From an uncultured bacterium (GTDB lineage: Bacteria > Cyanobacteriota > Vampirovibrionia > Gastranaerophilales > Gastranaerophilaceae): a DNA stretch of 64,000 bases. The DNA is taken from NCBI GenBank assembly GCA_905216055.1, contig CAJMSH010000008.1, forward strand, positions 12,897-76,896, in the 5' to 3' direction. Below, piece by piece: positions 25,416 through 34,978 of this stretch. A model generated the notes under the pieces. It did no database searches. It was given only the letters and a program-made list of their open reading frames with translations, and was not told where the DNA came from. A program made the position numbers and the translations under genes. How positions within the stretch are numbered: position 1 is the first letter of the stretch; each line of letters starts with the position of its first letter.

Positions 25416-26381
25416 TTAGATTTCTCTTTTCTTAATTTCATTAATTATTTTTTTAGCAGCCTCTTCAACAGGAGCCTTTATAGTACATCCTGCCGCAAAT
25501 TTATGACCTCCGCCACCAAAAACTTCACAAATTTCTGCAACATCAGCAAATTTGCTGCGCATAGAAATTTTTGTCCCGCCTGATTTCATTTCTTTTGCAA
25601 CAAAAGCAACTCTTGTAGTCACAATTGCACGCAATTTTTCTGTCAAACCCTCCATACAATCGTCACCTGCGGAGAATTTTTCCATATCTTTTTTATAAAC
25701 TAAAGTATAAGCAATCTTATTATCTTCCAAAAATTTTGCCTTGCTTATACAATGAGCCTGAAACATAACAAGGGTTTTAGAATCAGATTCATAAACCTTT
25801 TTATAAATATCAGAAGGATTCACACCAACTTCAACAAGCTTTGATGCAGCCTCAAAAGTTGAAGGCTTTGTATTATCAAACCTGAAAGAACCTGTATCTG
25901 TCAAAATTGCCGTATATAAGCATATTGCGGTATCAAGATTTATATTCCACCCCATATTGTTAAAGCAATTAAACAACACTTCGCCTGTTGAGCTTGCATC
26001 AGGGTTAATATAATTCAACTTTGCATAACCGTTATTTGTTTTATGATGATCAATATTAACCGTAAATTTTGCCTTTTCAAAAAGGATTTGCGCATCACAA
26101 ATTCTCTCAATCGATGCGACATCAACATTTATAACAAGGTCATATTCTCTTGATTTGTCAACATCATCAACAGCTTTAACTTCACTTAAATGCGGGAGAT
26201 ATGAATAAACATCAGGCACTTTAGAAATTGCAACCATATCACATTTTTTCTTGAATTTGTCTAAAATTGCCGAATACAATCCGCACATTGAGCCTAAAGT
26301 ATCACCGTCAGGGTTCACGTGTGAAGTTATCAATATATTTTTGGACGATTTTATGATATCATTTAATTTAGAACAATCCAT
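25416..26381 (-). CDS. nrnA: Bifunctional oligoribonuclease / PAP phosphatase NrnA
   Basis: DHH-family phosphoesterase that degrades short RNA oligomers and, in some species, dephosphorylates 3'-phosphoadenosine 5'-phosphate. Metal-binding motifs are visible in order: ITSHVNPDGDTLGS near residue 20, VINVDVASIERI, the DHH motif NIDHHKTN near 110, and YTAILTDTGSFRFDNT. The C-terminal DHHA1 motif is EVFGGGGHKFAAGC. Length fits. It heads the minus-strand group nrnA-yihY-HMGL and is divergent from dciA with 34 bp between the starts. Confidence 0.93.
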   Translation of the reverse strand: MDCSKLNDIIKSSKNILITSHVNPDGDTLGSMCGLYSAILDKFKKKCDMVAISKVPDVYSYLPHLSEVKAVDDVDKSREYDLVINVDVASIERICDAQILFEKAKFTVNIDHHKTNNGYAKLNYINPDASSTGEVLFNCFNNMGWNINLDTAICLYTAILTDTGSFRFDNTKPSTFEAASKLVEVGVNPSDIYKKVYESDSKTLVMFQAHCISKAKFLEDNKIAYTLVYKKDMEKFSAGDDCMEGLTEKLRAIVTTRVAFVAKEMKSGGTKISMRSKFADVAEICEVFGGGGHKFAAGCTIKAPVEEAAKKIINEIKKREI

Positions 26382-26415
26382 TCCTTAATGATAGCACAAA
26401 AAAGTTCGGTTTCAA

Positions 26416-26745
26416 ATGAAAAAGGTTCTCTATACAGATTTTGTAACAACTGAATCACTTGTTGAAGAATTACTCGGGAAAAAAGAGATTAAAAAAGCAA
26501 TAACACGAAATAATCTCTACAAATTCTGGGGAAAAATTGCAGGTGAAAAGTTTGCAAAAAAATCAAAGCCATATTCAATGATGGCGGGCGGAATTATGGT
26601 TATCGCCTGCGAAAATCCGATTGTTGCGCAAGAATTAACCCTTAGAAAAACTCAACTCTTAGTAAAATTTGAACCTTATCTAAAATCACTAAAATTAAAC
26701 GTAAAAGATTTGAAATTTGATCCGAAAAAATGGTCAACACAATAG
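26416..26745 (+). CDS. dciA: DciA-like (DUF721) replicative helicase loader
   Basis: A 109-residue DUF721 protein. DciA helps load the replicative helicase DnaB in bacteria lacking DnaC or DnaI. The typical pattern is present: NNLYKFWGKIAGEKFAKKSK, YSMMAGGIMVIACENPIVAQ, then ELTLRKTQLLVKFEPYLKSL and a closing VKDLKF. The ATG has only a weak ribosome site. It is followed 11 bp later by the convergent sensor-kinase gene. The presence of dnaG 1.5 kb away makes a replication role attractive but does not prove it. Confidence 0.8.
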   Translation: MKKVLYTDFVTTESLVEELLGKKEIKKAITRNNLYKFWGKIAGEKFAKKSKPYSMMAGGIMVIACENPIVAQELTLRKTQLLVKFEPYLKSLKLNVKDLKFDPKKWSTQ

Positions 26746-26756
26746 TTTTATAAGAT

Positions 26757-28187
26757 TTACTTATCATTTTTAATCGGAAGCGTGAAAACGACTTTTGTGT
26801 ATTTTTCAGGCACACTTTCAAATTTAATAGTTCCGTTATGTGCCAGAATTATTTGCTTTGAAATATACAGCCCTAAACCGATATTAACACTTTTATTATC
26901 TTTTGCGAAAGTAATAAATTTATCAAAAACCTCATTAGGATTTTGTGTTTTTACTCCAAACCCTGAATTTTTTATTGAAACCGATAAATTTTTTCTGTTA
27001 CTTGAAATATTTACAAGAATTTCGCTGTTTTTAAAACTGTATTTTACGGCATTAGTCAAAAGATTATGTATTACCCTTTTCAACTCATTGTAATCAAATG
27101 ATAATTTATCAACTTTAGCTTCATAGGCAATTTTTATAACGATATTTTTTTCGGAAGCAAAATATTTAACCTGTTCACAACATTCAGTGACAAGCTTTTT
27201 AAAGGAATTAATCTGCTTATTTATCTTAATCTTACCGTTTTCATATTTATATTTACTCAAAATATTTACAACCAAATCTTCAAGATACTCGGTAGAGCTT
27301 AACAAATCTTGTAGAATTTCCTTTTGCTCATCGTTCATATCCCCGAATGAATTGTTCAACAAAAGCTTCAATGCAGATTTTTCCGCCTGAACAGGACCTT
27401 TCATATCATGAGTAATCATTGCAAGATATGTATCATTTTCTTTAAATTTGTTAGAATTTTCTTTATAAGCATTTAACAAACTGCATATTTGAGATTTTAC
27501 GACTTTTACATTAAAAGGCTTTTCTATATAAATATATGAGCCTAAATTAAAACCCTTAATTTTATTTTCAGCATCAGACAAGGCGGAAATAAATACTATC
27601 GGAGTATAACAATTCAATTTGCTGTTTTGCATAATTTGTGCAAGCTCATACCCAGACATTTCAGGCATCATAATATCTAAAAGAGCCAAATCAAATTTTT
27701 CATGTTCAACTGCCAAAGCGGCCTCTTTGGGTTTGAGATAAACACTCAAATTTAACCCTAAAGATTTCAACATTTCTTTCAGCAAATCAGTATTAAAGGG
27801 ATTATCGTCCACAATCAAGACTTTTAATCCCTTTATATTTTCATATTCTTTACTGACAGAATGCTTATTGTTATTTTTCTCTTTAAAATTATTATTAGTA
27901 TTAAGAAAATCTTTAATAATTTCTTTCCGAACAGGATATTCTATAACATTTTTTGCACCGCAAATATTTGCATTCAAAACATTTTGTCTTGAGATATCCC
28001 GTGTTGCAAGCCAAACTTCAAGGTTTTCGTTAGACTTACAAAAATTTTTTATATCATTAAGGTCTTTAAAATCTGTTTTAATAATACAGAGCTTCTTATC
28101 CTCAAGACCTTTCACATTAGCAAGTTCCCTGACATTATTAACAAAAACGATATCTTGAGCTCCTTGTGAGGATAAGAGGTTTTTCAT
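26757..28187 (-). CDS. Hybrid response regulator / histidine kinase
   Basis: A soluble two-component protein without membrane segments. Residues 1-95 look like a degenerate receiver domain without the phospho-acceptor (WLATRDISRQ..GAKNVIEYPV). Residues 118-235 form a full receiver: VLIVDDNPFN, phospho-acceptor Asp in LALLDIMMPEMSGYEL, PIVFISALSD and the Lys in YIEKPFN. The kinase follows: HisKA with the phospho-His in MITHDMKGPVQ, and an HATPase with the N box NLLTNAVKYS and G boxes GFGVKT and GLGLYIS. Signal and partner are unknown; no response regulator gene is adjacent. Confidence 0.92.
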   Translation of the reverse strand: MKNLLSSQGAQDIVFVNNVRELANVKGLEDKKLCIIKTDFKDLNDIKNFCKSNENLEVWLATRDISRQNVLNANICGAKNVIEYPVRKEIIKDFLNTNNNFKEKNNNKHSVSKEYENIKGLKVLIVDDNPFNTDLLKEMLKSLGLNLSVYLKPKEAALAVEHEKFDLALLDIMMPEMSGYELAQIMQNSKLNCYTPIVFISALSDAENKIKGFNLGSYIYIEKPFNVKVVKSQICSLLNAYKENSNKFKENDTYLAMITHDMKGPVQAEKSALKLLLNNSFGDMNDEQKEILQDLLSSTEYLEDLVVNILSKYKYENGKIKINKQINSFKKLVTECCEQVKYFASEKNIVIKIAYEAKVDKLSFDYNELKRVIHNLLTNAVKYSFKNSEILVNISSNRKNLSVSIKNSGFGVKTQNPNEVFDKFITFAKDNKSVNIGLGLYISKQIILAHNGTIKFESVPEKYTKVVFTLPIKNDK

Positions 28188-28278
28188 AATTATTAACTAT
28201 AATTGCGGAACGTTATAAATCAATTACCTAATAAGCTATACTTTTGATTTATGTTTGTGTTAATGCTAAACTAATATT

Positions 28279-30162
28279 ATGGCAAACACGATTGAAGAAT
28301 TGGTATCACAAATAAAAGACCGCCTTGATATTGTCGATGTAGTACAAGAACGTGTAATCTTAAAGAAAAACGGCGGACATTATTGGGGACTTTGCCCATT
28401 TCACAAAGAAAAAACCCCCTCATTCTCAGTTAATCCGAATTTAGGAATATACAAATGCTTTGGCTGCGGAGAAGGCGGGGATGCTCTTACATTCCTTATG
28501 AAAACCCAAAATAAAGATTTCATCGAAGTTGTACGAGAACTCGCAGACAGATTCGGGCTTGAAATGCCCAAAAATTTCCATAAATCCGAATCTAAAGAGC
28601 TTAAAGAAGAAATGATTAAAGCTTGCACAAAAGCTGCAGAATTTTATAATTTGCGACTTTTAAAAGACAAAGAGCCTGAAACAACTGCAGTTTTAGATTA
28701 TTTAAGCGGACGCGGAATTACAAAAGATATAATTGAAAAATACCATATAGGACTTGCCCCAAAAGCTTATGCCATGTTTTATAAAAAGTTCAGAAATGAA
28801 TTTTCTGAAAATGTTATGGAAAAAGCCGGCTTGATTGTCAAAACCAGAGAAGGAGATGAATATATCGACCGCTTCAGACATCGTGTAATTATTCCGATTC
28901 AAAACGAATTTGGGGAATACGTAGCCTTCGGTGCCAGAGCTATTGAAAAAGACCAAGCTCCAAAATATTTAAACTCCTCTGATTCACTAATTTATAACAA
29001 AAGTAAGCTTCTCTACGGGCTTTATACAGCCAAGGACGCAATAAAAAATGAAGACAGCGTAATTTTGATGGAAGGTTATTTTGATGTAATTTCAGCTCAA
29101 GCACACGGAATTGAAAATGCCGTTGCCTCTTGCGGAACATCATTAACAGCTGATCACATAAAATTACTTTCAAGATACACTCCATCAAGAAGAATTTATC
29201 TTTCTTTTGATACGGATTTGGCAGGACAAAAAGCTACAAAAAGAAATGCTGAACTTATAAAAGAAGCATTTACAGGTCTTGGCAACATAAAACAATTTGA
29301 CGAAAGTTATATTTCAACAACAGATGACAAATATTCCTGCGAAATAAGAGTTATAGCACCGCCGGAAGGTAAAGATCCCGATGAATTTATCCGTTCTGTC
29401 GGAGCTGACAGCTACAAAGAGTATATGAAGCATGCTCCTTTGCTGATAGATTTTCAACTCAACGCAATTTTGAAAGAAAAACCCGTAACTCCGATTGAAA
29501 AAACAAAAACAGTTAAAGAAATAATTCCGCTTTTACTGGAAATAAAAAACACAATTATTCAATCAGAATATGTAAAAATGATAGCAGATACCCTGCAAAT
29601 AGATGAAAATGCACTGTTCAGTGAATTAAAAGCCACTCAACAATCTCAAGAGCTTAAAAAACCTGATTTAGGGCGAATTGTTAAGAAAAATGTATCGATT
29701 TCAGAAAAAGCGCAAAAAAATTTATTGAGCGTTTTTCTTGTAAGCGACAATCACTTCTCATTTGAAGAAATCAGGCAAATGATAGATGGCACGGCATTTA
29801 CGGACGAAACGTTAATAAATGTAAAATCTACAATTGACAAATTAACATGTACCGTAAATAATGTGAAAGAATTAATCGAAAAATTATATACAGCTTACGC
29901 TGACCAACCGGATACTCAAAAAATTATAACAGATTTGATAAGTATCGCAGAAACATTCCAAAACCTTGACGACGACGATTTTGTAACCGTAATAAGGGAA
30001 AATATAAACAAAATTAGCGAATGTCAAACTAAAAAAGAACAAGAAAAAATCAGAAATTTATATAAAAGCGCAAATGATAATGACACAGAAGCCCTGAAAA
30101 TTCAAATGCAGCTTAGAGATAAGATAAATAACAGATTAAAATTGGAGAAAATGAATGAGTAA
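28279..30162 (+). CDS. dnaG: DNA primase
   Basis: Synthesises RNA primers at the replication fork. The N-terminal zinc finger is CPFHKEKTPSFSV..YKCFGCGEGGD (residues 40-70). The RNA-polymerase domain begins near residue 115, and the TOPRIM core VILMEGYFDVISAQAHGIEN near 255 carries the metal-binding Glu, with SFDTDLAGQKAT following. The C-terminal region should bind DnaB and is weakly conserved. Length 627 is normal. It overlaps rpoD by eight bases, giving the dnaG-rpoD pair of the macromolecular synthesis operon. Confidence 0.97.
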   Translation: MANTIEELVSQIKDRLDIVDVVQERVILKKNGGHYWGLCPFHKEKTPSFSVNPNLGIYKCFGCGEGGDALTFLMKTQNKDFIEVVRELADRFGLEMPKNFHKSESKELKEEMIKACTKAAEFYNLRLLKDKEPETTAVLDYLSGRGITKDIIEKYHIGLAPKAYAMFYKKFRNEFSENVMEKAGLIVKTREGDEYIDRFRHRVIIPIQNEFGEYVAFGARAIEKDQAPKYLNSSDSLIYNKSKLLYGLYTAKDAIKNEDSVILMEGYFDVISAQAHGIENAVASCGTSLTADHIKLLSRYTPSRRIYLSFDTDLAGQKATKRNAELIKEAFTGLGNIKQFDESYISTTDDKYSCEIRVIAPPEGKDPDEFIRSVGADSYKEYMKHAPLLIDFQLNAILKEKPVTPIEKTKTVKEIIPLLLEIKNTIIQSEYVKMIADTLQIDENALFSELKATQQSQELKKPDLGRIVKKNVSISEKAQKNLLSVFLVSDNHFSFEEIRQMIDGTAFTDETLINVKSTIDKLTCTVNNVKELIEKLYTAYADQPDTQKIITDLISIAETFQNLDDDDFVTVIRENINKISECQTKKEQEKIRNLYKSANDNDTEALKIQMQLRDKINNRLKLEKMNE

Positions 30163-31252
30163 AAAAAGACAAAACAGCTCCTCTATTGTAAGTATTATGG
30201 ATGATGAAAATCTGGACTTGCATGATATCGAAGATGATACCCTATCCGCTGACTCAGACAGCGTAAATTATATGAACATGGATATTAGCACTGACAATAT
30301 TGAAGATATTGTAACTGAAAAGATTGAAAATAAAGCAGCGCTTGAAGATATATACATGATCAACAGAAATGAAGATTCTCCTGAAAATGATATGGAAATC
30401 ACAAAAGGTATAGCTGTTGATGACCCTGTTAGATTATATTTGAGAGAAATCGGAAGAATTAAACTATTATCAGCAAATGAAGAGATTGAACTTGCAAGAA
30501 AAATTCTTGAAGGCGGCACACCCGGTGCTATCGCTAAAAGAAAACTTGTTCAAGCAAACCTTCGTTTGGTTGTAAGTATCGCTAAAAAATATGTCGGACG
30601 TGGAATGCTTTTCTTAGACCTTATTCAAGAAGGTAACTTAGGTTTAATCCGTGCAGCAGAAAAATTTGACCACGAAAGAGGTTTCAAATTCTCTACTTAT
30701 GCAACTTGGTGGATTAGACAAGCTATTACAAGAGCTATCGCTGATCAGGCAAGAACAATCCGTATTCCTGTTCACATGGTTGAAACAATTAATAAATTGA
30801 AAAAAGTTACAAGACGTTTGGCTCAAGAACTTTCAAGAAAACCGACCGAAGATGAACTTGCTATTGAAATGAATGTTTCAATTCCAAAACTTCGTGAAAT
30901 AATTAAAATCGCTCAAGAACCTTTATCTTTGGAAACTCCGATAGGTAAAGAAGAAGATTCTCGTTTAGGTGATTTTATCGAAGATAAAGAAGCAGATGCA
31001 CCGATTAAAACAGTAGCATCAGAACTTTTGAGAGAAGACTTGGCAGAAGTTCTTTGCACTTTATCACCAAGAGAACGTGATGTATTAAGATTGCGTTTTG
31101 GTATGGATGACGGACGTCAAAGAACATTGGAAGAAGTTGGCCAATTGTTCGGCGTTACTCGTGAACGTATCAGACAAATTGAAGCTAAAGCTCTCAGAAA
31201 GCTTCGTCACCCAAACAGAAGCAAACGTTTAAGAGAATATGTAGAATCATAA
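30155..31252 (+). CDS. rpoD: Primary RNA polymerase sigma factor
   Basis: Housekeeping sigma-70. An acidic region-1.1-like N-terminus of about 85 residues precedes region 1.2 (DDPVRLYLREIGRIKLLSA). Region 2 shows FLDLIQEGNLGLIRAAEKFD and the -10-reading helix YATWWIRQAITRAIADQART. Region 3 follows, and region 4 has LSPRERDVLRLRFGM and the -35-reading helix VTRERIRQIEAKALRKLRHP. GGAG lies seven bases upstream of the ATG at 30155, inside the end of dnaG. A strong terminator follows. Confidence 0.98.
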   Translation: MSKKRQNSSSIVSIMDDENLDLHDIEDDTLSADSDSVNYMNMDISTDNIEDIVTEKIENKAALEDIYMINRNEDSPENDMEITKGIAVDDPVRLYLREIGRIKLLSANEEIELARKILEGGTPGAIAKRKLVQANLRLVVSIAKKYVGRGMLFLDLIQEGNLGLIRAAEKFDHERGFKFSTYATWWIRQAITRAIADQARTIRIPVHMVETINKLKKVTRRLAQELSRKPTEDELAIEMNVSIPKLREIIKIAQEPLSLETPIGKEEDSRLGDFIEDKEADAPIKTVASELLREDLAEVLCTLSPRERDVLRLRFGMDDGRQRTLEEVGQLFGVTRERIRQIEAKALRKLRHPNRSKRLREYVES

Positions 31253-31266
31253 ATTTATAAAAAAAA

Positions 31267-31292
31267 CTCTCAAGATTTTGAGAGCTTTTTTA
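31267..31292 (+). terminator. Terminator of dnaG-rpoD
   Basis: Stem CTCTCAA / TTGAGAG with loop GATT, then C and six Ts, 15 bp after the rpoD stop. Confidence 0.9.
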
Positions 31293-31300
31293 TTGTTTGT

Positions 31301-31340
31301 AAAAAATAAAAAGACTGATCTTTTTTTATTAATCAGTCTT
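31301..31340 (-). terminator. Terminator of the gene at 31379-31816
   Basis: On the minus strand, stem AAGACTGAT / ATCAGTCTT (31332-31340 with 31311-31319) followed by a T-rich run. Confidence 0.75.
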
Positions 31341-31378
31341 TAAATAAAGTGTGAGTAAATGTGTATATTTATAAGTAG

Positions 31379-31816
31379 TTAAACTATCGCATCCAAAAAT
31401 TCTGTTACACCTGCGGCTGTTTCTTCACTTAACGGTTTGCTCATATATTTTGTAAGTTTGTCGTGATCAACACCTTTAACATTTGCCATTGCATAAGCTA
31501 CAAAGTTATCTTCAGCTTCAATACCTTGCAATTCATCTAATTTTGACATAAACGGTGTATTAAAATATTGTTCAATTCTTCTTTGTGTTGCAGCATCAGA
31601 TTTATCGACTTTTGATAGTTGAACTCCCCAAATCTGAGCAGCTGTTGCATCTAAAGCACTAGCTTCAACTTTTTCTGTACCTGTAAAATTAATAACAGGT
31701 TTTGCTTCTTGAGCTTTTTCTTCTTTACCTGCTCTTTTAGTGTTTAAAGCTTCATAATATGCTTTTAAAGCTTCTAAATTTGTTCTGTCGCCGCCGTTTC
31801 CGTTAACTTTTGTCAT
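31379..31816 (-). CDS. Lineage-specific hypothetical protein
   Basis: A 145-residue soluble protein I do not recognise. The first 50 residues are polar and disordered-looking (NGNGGDRTNLEALKAYYEAL, then Lys/Glu/Ala-rich). A VINFTG motif follows, then about 90 residues of amphipathic helices (AAQIWGVQLSKVDKSDAATQ; LDELQGIEAEDNFVAYAMAN). The I-N-F-T/K-G style motif after a polar leader also fits other small proteins I associate with gut Vampirovibrionia. I chose the ATG at 31816 (AGGAG nine bases upstream) over the frame start at 31867. Confidence 0.6.
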   Translation of the reverse strand: MTKVNGNGGDRTNLEALKAYYEALNTKRAGKEEKAQEAKPVINFTGTEKVEASALDATAAQIWGVQLSKVDKSDAATQRRIEQYFNTPFMSKLDELQGIEAEDNFVAYAMANVKGVDHDKLTKYMSKPLSEETAAGVTEFLDAIV

Positions 31817-32215
31817 TTCCGTTTTCTCCTTTGTTAACCTATTTGCACCTGGCATAAGGTTATTCATTTACTCACAATATCTGTATCGGTCATATTTTTA
31901 ATAAACTTTAATTAAAAATCATAATTTACAGATATTTGTAACATATTTTAACAATACTCGTATCTCTTAAGTTTTCCTGTTTAATTGACTTCCATATTTA
32001 TATAAAGTAATTTTGTATTTAAAAATTGCGTAAATAATATATAATTTTTACATATTATGTTACATAAGTTTACAATATGTTTTTATTATAAATTTCTAAT
32101 ATTTAATAAAAACGCCTGAAATATATACTTATGGCTAGTAGTAAAAATATATCGATTTGCTAATATAATAGTAGGAGAGAGCAATTTTAAAAAAAGATTA
32201 AATAACTCAGGAAAT
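31817..32215. other. AT-rich gap without a supported gene
   Basis: About 400 bp of very AT-rich DNA between divergent genes, presumably with promoters for both. A TATAAT at 32164-32169 could be the -10 of the LuxR-type gene, but no good -35 goes with it. I see no RNA gene or repeat here. Confidence 0.5.
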
Positions 32216-32446
32216 ATGAAACATAAAACGAACGGATTGACCGAAAGAGAAATTGATGTTTTAAAATTCGTTATTCTCGGCTACAACAACAAAACAATTG
32301 GGAAAAAATTATTCATTACAAATCACACGGTAAAAGCTCATCTAACCCAAATATATAAGAAATTAGGGGTTACAAACAGGACTGCTGCAGCGATTAAAGC
32401 AAAAGATAATAATATTATTCCTCCTCAAGACTCAGAACAGCCATAA
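32216..32446 (+). CDS. Stand-alone LuxR-type HTH protein
   Basis: A 76-residue protein that is essentially one GerE/LuxR DNA-binding domain: GLTEREIDVLKFVILGYNNK, then IGKKLFITNHTVKAHLTQIY and KKLGVTNRTAAAIKA. There is no receiver or sensor domain, so its activity must be set by level or by a partner. AGGAAA precedes the ATG. Its last 32 bp overlap, tail to tail, the end of lepA on the other strand. Confidence 0.88.
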   Translation: MKHKTNGLTEREIDVLKFVILGYNNKTIGKKLFITNHTVKAHLTQIYKKLGVTNRTAAAIKAKDNNIIPPQDSEQP

Positions 32447-34217
32447 AAGCTTCTTGAGGAACTTCTACACGTCCGACAGATTTCATACGTTTTTTACCTT
32501 TCTTTTGCTTTTCCAAAAGCTTTCTCTTACGCGAAATATCTCCGCCGTAACATTTATCTAATACGTTTTTACGCAAAGCCTTAATGTTAGTTCTTGCAAT
32601 AACACGACCGCCGATTGCAGCCTGAATAGGTACTTCAAACAATTGACGAGGAATTATATCTTTTAATTTTGATGTAAGTTTTTGACCTATGTAAAATGCA
32701 CTATCTTCATGGCATATTACAGAAAGCGCGTCAACAACTTCACCTGCAAGCATAATATCAAGTTTTACAAGTTTTGAGCGTTTGTAATCCTTAAATTCAT
32801 AATCCATGCTTGCATAACCTTTTGTTCTTGATTTCAGCTGGTCATAAAAATCAGTAATTACTTCACTCAAAGGAATTTCATATTCCAAACTGGCACGGAC
32901 TTTATCAATATAAGACATATTTTTGAAAATTCCGCGTTTAGTTTGCGCTAAATCCATCAAAGTTCCGACATAATCATTCGGGGCGATAATTTGAACTTTT
33001 ACATAAGGTTCTTCAATATAATCTCTAAGTTGAGCAGGCGGAAGATTTGCAGGGTTGTCGATTTCAACCATTTCACCGTTTGTTTTGTAAACGTGATACA
33101 CAACAGATGGGGCTGTTGTTACGATAGAAAGTCCATATTCACGTTCCAAACGCTCTTGAGCAATTTCCATATGCAGCATTCCCAAAAATCCGCATCTAAA
33201 ACCAAATCCTAAAGCAGTTGATGTTTCAGGTTCAAAAGTAATACTGCTGTCATTAAGCTTTAATTTTTCCAAAGCTTCTTTCAAATCTGCATAATCATCA
33301 TTATCAACGGGGTACAAGCCTGAAAATACCATAGGCAAAGCTTCTTTATACCCTGGTAACGGTTCTTTTGCGGGGTTTTCAACAGATGTAAGCGTATCAC
33401 CGACAAAACGAGTTAACTCTTTTATAGAACCTGCAAAATATCCTACATCACCGCAAACAAGTTCATTAACCTGAACTCTAGAAGGGGTTTGATACCCAAG
33501 CTCAACAACCTCATATTCTTTGCCTGATGCCATAAATTTAACTTTTTCACCGAGTTTGATTTTCCCGTCCATAATCTTGAAAAAGCAAAGTGTTCCTAAA
33601 TATTGGTCATAAGCGCTATCAAAAACAAGAGCTCTCAAAGGTTTGTCCGAATTATCAACAGGCGGAGGGATTAAATCAACAATAGCCTCCAAAACTTCAT
33701 CAATACCAATTCCTGCCTTTGCGCTGACAGGGATTGCCAAAGAAGCATCAATTCCCAAAACCTCTTCAATTTCTTCTTTTACACGTTCAACATCGGCTGA
33801 AGGTAAATCAATTTTATTAATTACAGGGATAATTTCCAAATTCTGCTCAATTGCCATGTAAACATTTGCAAGCGTCTGAGCTTCAACCCCTTGAGTAGCG
33901 TCTACAATCAACAACGCACCTTCACAAGCGGCCAAAGAACGTGATACTTCGTAAGAAAAATCAACATGCCCCGGAGTATCAATAAGGTTAAGCTCGTAAT
34001 TTTTGCCGTTTTTGGCTTTATAATTCATTCTTGCAGAGTTTAACTTAATCGTAATCCCGCGTTCACGTTCAATATCCATAGAATCCATAATCTGATTCTG
34101 CATATCACGCTCTGCAACAGTACCGGTTTTTTCAAGCAATCTGTCTGCAAGTGTAGATTTGCCATGGTCAATGTGGGCAATTATACAAAAATTTCTTACA
34201 TTATCTCTGTATTTCAT
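32415..34217 (-). CDS. lepA: Elongation factor 4 (LepA)
   Basis: Ribosome-bound GTPase that aids initiation and elongation under stress. GTPase motifs are AHIDHGKSTLADRLL, the switch sequence with ERGITIK, DTPGHVDFSYEVSRSLAACE and NKIDLPSA. EF-G-like domains follow, with the LepA-specific C-terminal domain at the end (CYGGDISRKRKLLEKQKKGK; MKSVGRVEVPQEAFMAVLSL). At 600 residues it is complete. The end overlaps the convergent LuxR-type gene. Confidence 0.98.
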   Translation of the reverse strand: MKYRDNVRNFCIIAHIDHGKSTLADRLLEKTGTVAERDMQNQIMDSMDIERERGITIKLNSARMNYKAKNGKNYELNLIDTPGHVDFSYEVSRSLAACEGALLIVDATQGVEAQTLANVYMAIEQNLEIIPVINKIDLPSADVERVKEEIEEVLGIDASLAIPVSAKAGIGIDEVLEAIVDLIPPPVDNSDKPLRALVFDSAYDQYLGTLCFFKIMDGKIKLGEKVKFMASGKEYEVVELGYQTPSRVQVNELVCGDVGYFAGSIKELTRFVGDTLTSVENPAKEPLPGYKEALPMVFSGLYPVDNDDYADLKEALEKLKLNDSSITFEPETSTALGFGFRCGFLGMLHMEIAQERLEREYGLSIVTTAPSVVYHVYKTNGEMVEIDNPANLPPAQLRDYIEEPYVKVQIIAPNDYVGTLMDLAQTKRGIFKNMSYIDKVRASLEYEIPLSEVITDFYDQLKSRTKGYASMDYEFKDYKRSKLVKLDIMLAGEVVDALSVICHEDSAFYIGQKLTSKLKDIIPRQLFEVPIQAAIGGRVIARTNIKALRKNVLDKCYGGDISRKRKLLEKQKKGKKRMKSVGRVEVPQEAFMAVLSLEEE

Positions 34218-34274
34218 AATCTTTATTATATTAGAAACACATGTAAGTTACAACACAAAAGGGTATAAAACATT

Positions 34275-34895
34275 TTATTTTACAAAATTTAAAACCTTAA
34301 ACCCGCGTTTTTTCTTTTCCAATTCGATATCAGGCAATTCATAACACTTTATACAACGTGCTTCATAAGTTTCATCCCCGCCAATCATAATGAGTGGAGA
34401 ATGTTTATCCGCAGGTTTGCCGTCAATTAATCTTTGTGTACGAGTAGCATGCTCACAACCGCATTTCATACATACGGCATGCAATTTATCAACCTTTGTT
34501 GCAATACACATTAATTCAGGCATACTTCCGAAAGGTTCTGCTTTAAAATCAAGCTCCAAGCCTGTTCCGATAACCTTTTTCCCTTCGTCCATAAGCTTTG
34601 AAATAACTTTAACAATATTGCTGTCAAAAAATTGGAGTTCGTCTATCGCAATAACTTCATCTTCAGGCTTTACAATACTCATAATCTGTATAGCATGCTT
34701 AACCTTTATCGCATCCAGCCAAAGCCCGTTTCTTGATTCGATATAATCACCCTTTGAACGAGTATCCAAATCAGGAGAAATAACTTTTACCTTTCTTTTT
34801 GCAATAATACAACGTCTGATACGTCTTAAAAGTTCTTCCGTTTTGCCACAGCTCATTGGCCCTGTTATTAATTCAAACGAATATCCAAAATCCAT
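34275..34895 (-). CDS. tdk: Thymidine kinase
   Basis: Type II thymidine kinase of the nucleoside salvage path. The P-loop GPMSCGKTEELLRR is near residue 12, the Walker B DEVIAIDELQFFD near 80, and the lasso-domain zinc site uses CMKCGCEH and CIKCYELPD. The nucleoside-binding segment KHSPLIMIGGDETYEARC is typical. Length 206 fits. It lies 57 bp upstream of lepA on the same strand. Confidence 0.95.
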   Translation of the reverse strand: MDFGYSFELITGPMSCGKTEELLRRIRRCIIAKRKVKVISPDLDTRSKGDYIESRNGLWLDAIKVKHAIQIMSIVKPEDEVIAIDELQFFDSNIVKVISKLMDEGKKVIGTGLELDFKAEPFGSMPELMCIATKVDKLHAVCMKCGCEHATRTQRLIDGKPADKHSPLIMIGGDETYEARCIKCYELPDIELEKKKRGFKVLNFVK

Positions 34896-34978
34896 AATTT
34901 TACTATCTTCCCAAAACTATTATTATATTATTTTTAACAAGTTAATTATACATCTTTTAAAAAATTTTTAAAAGTAAA

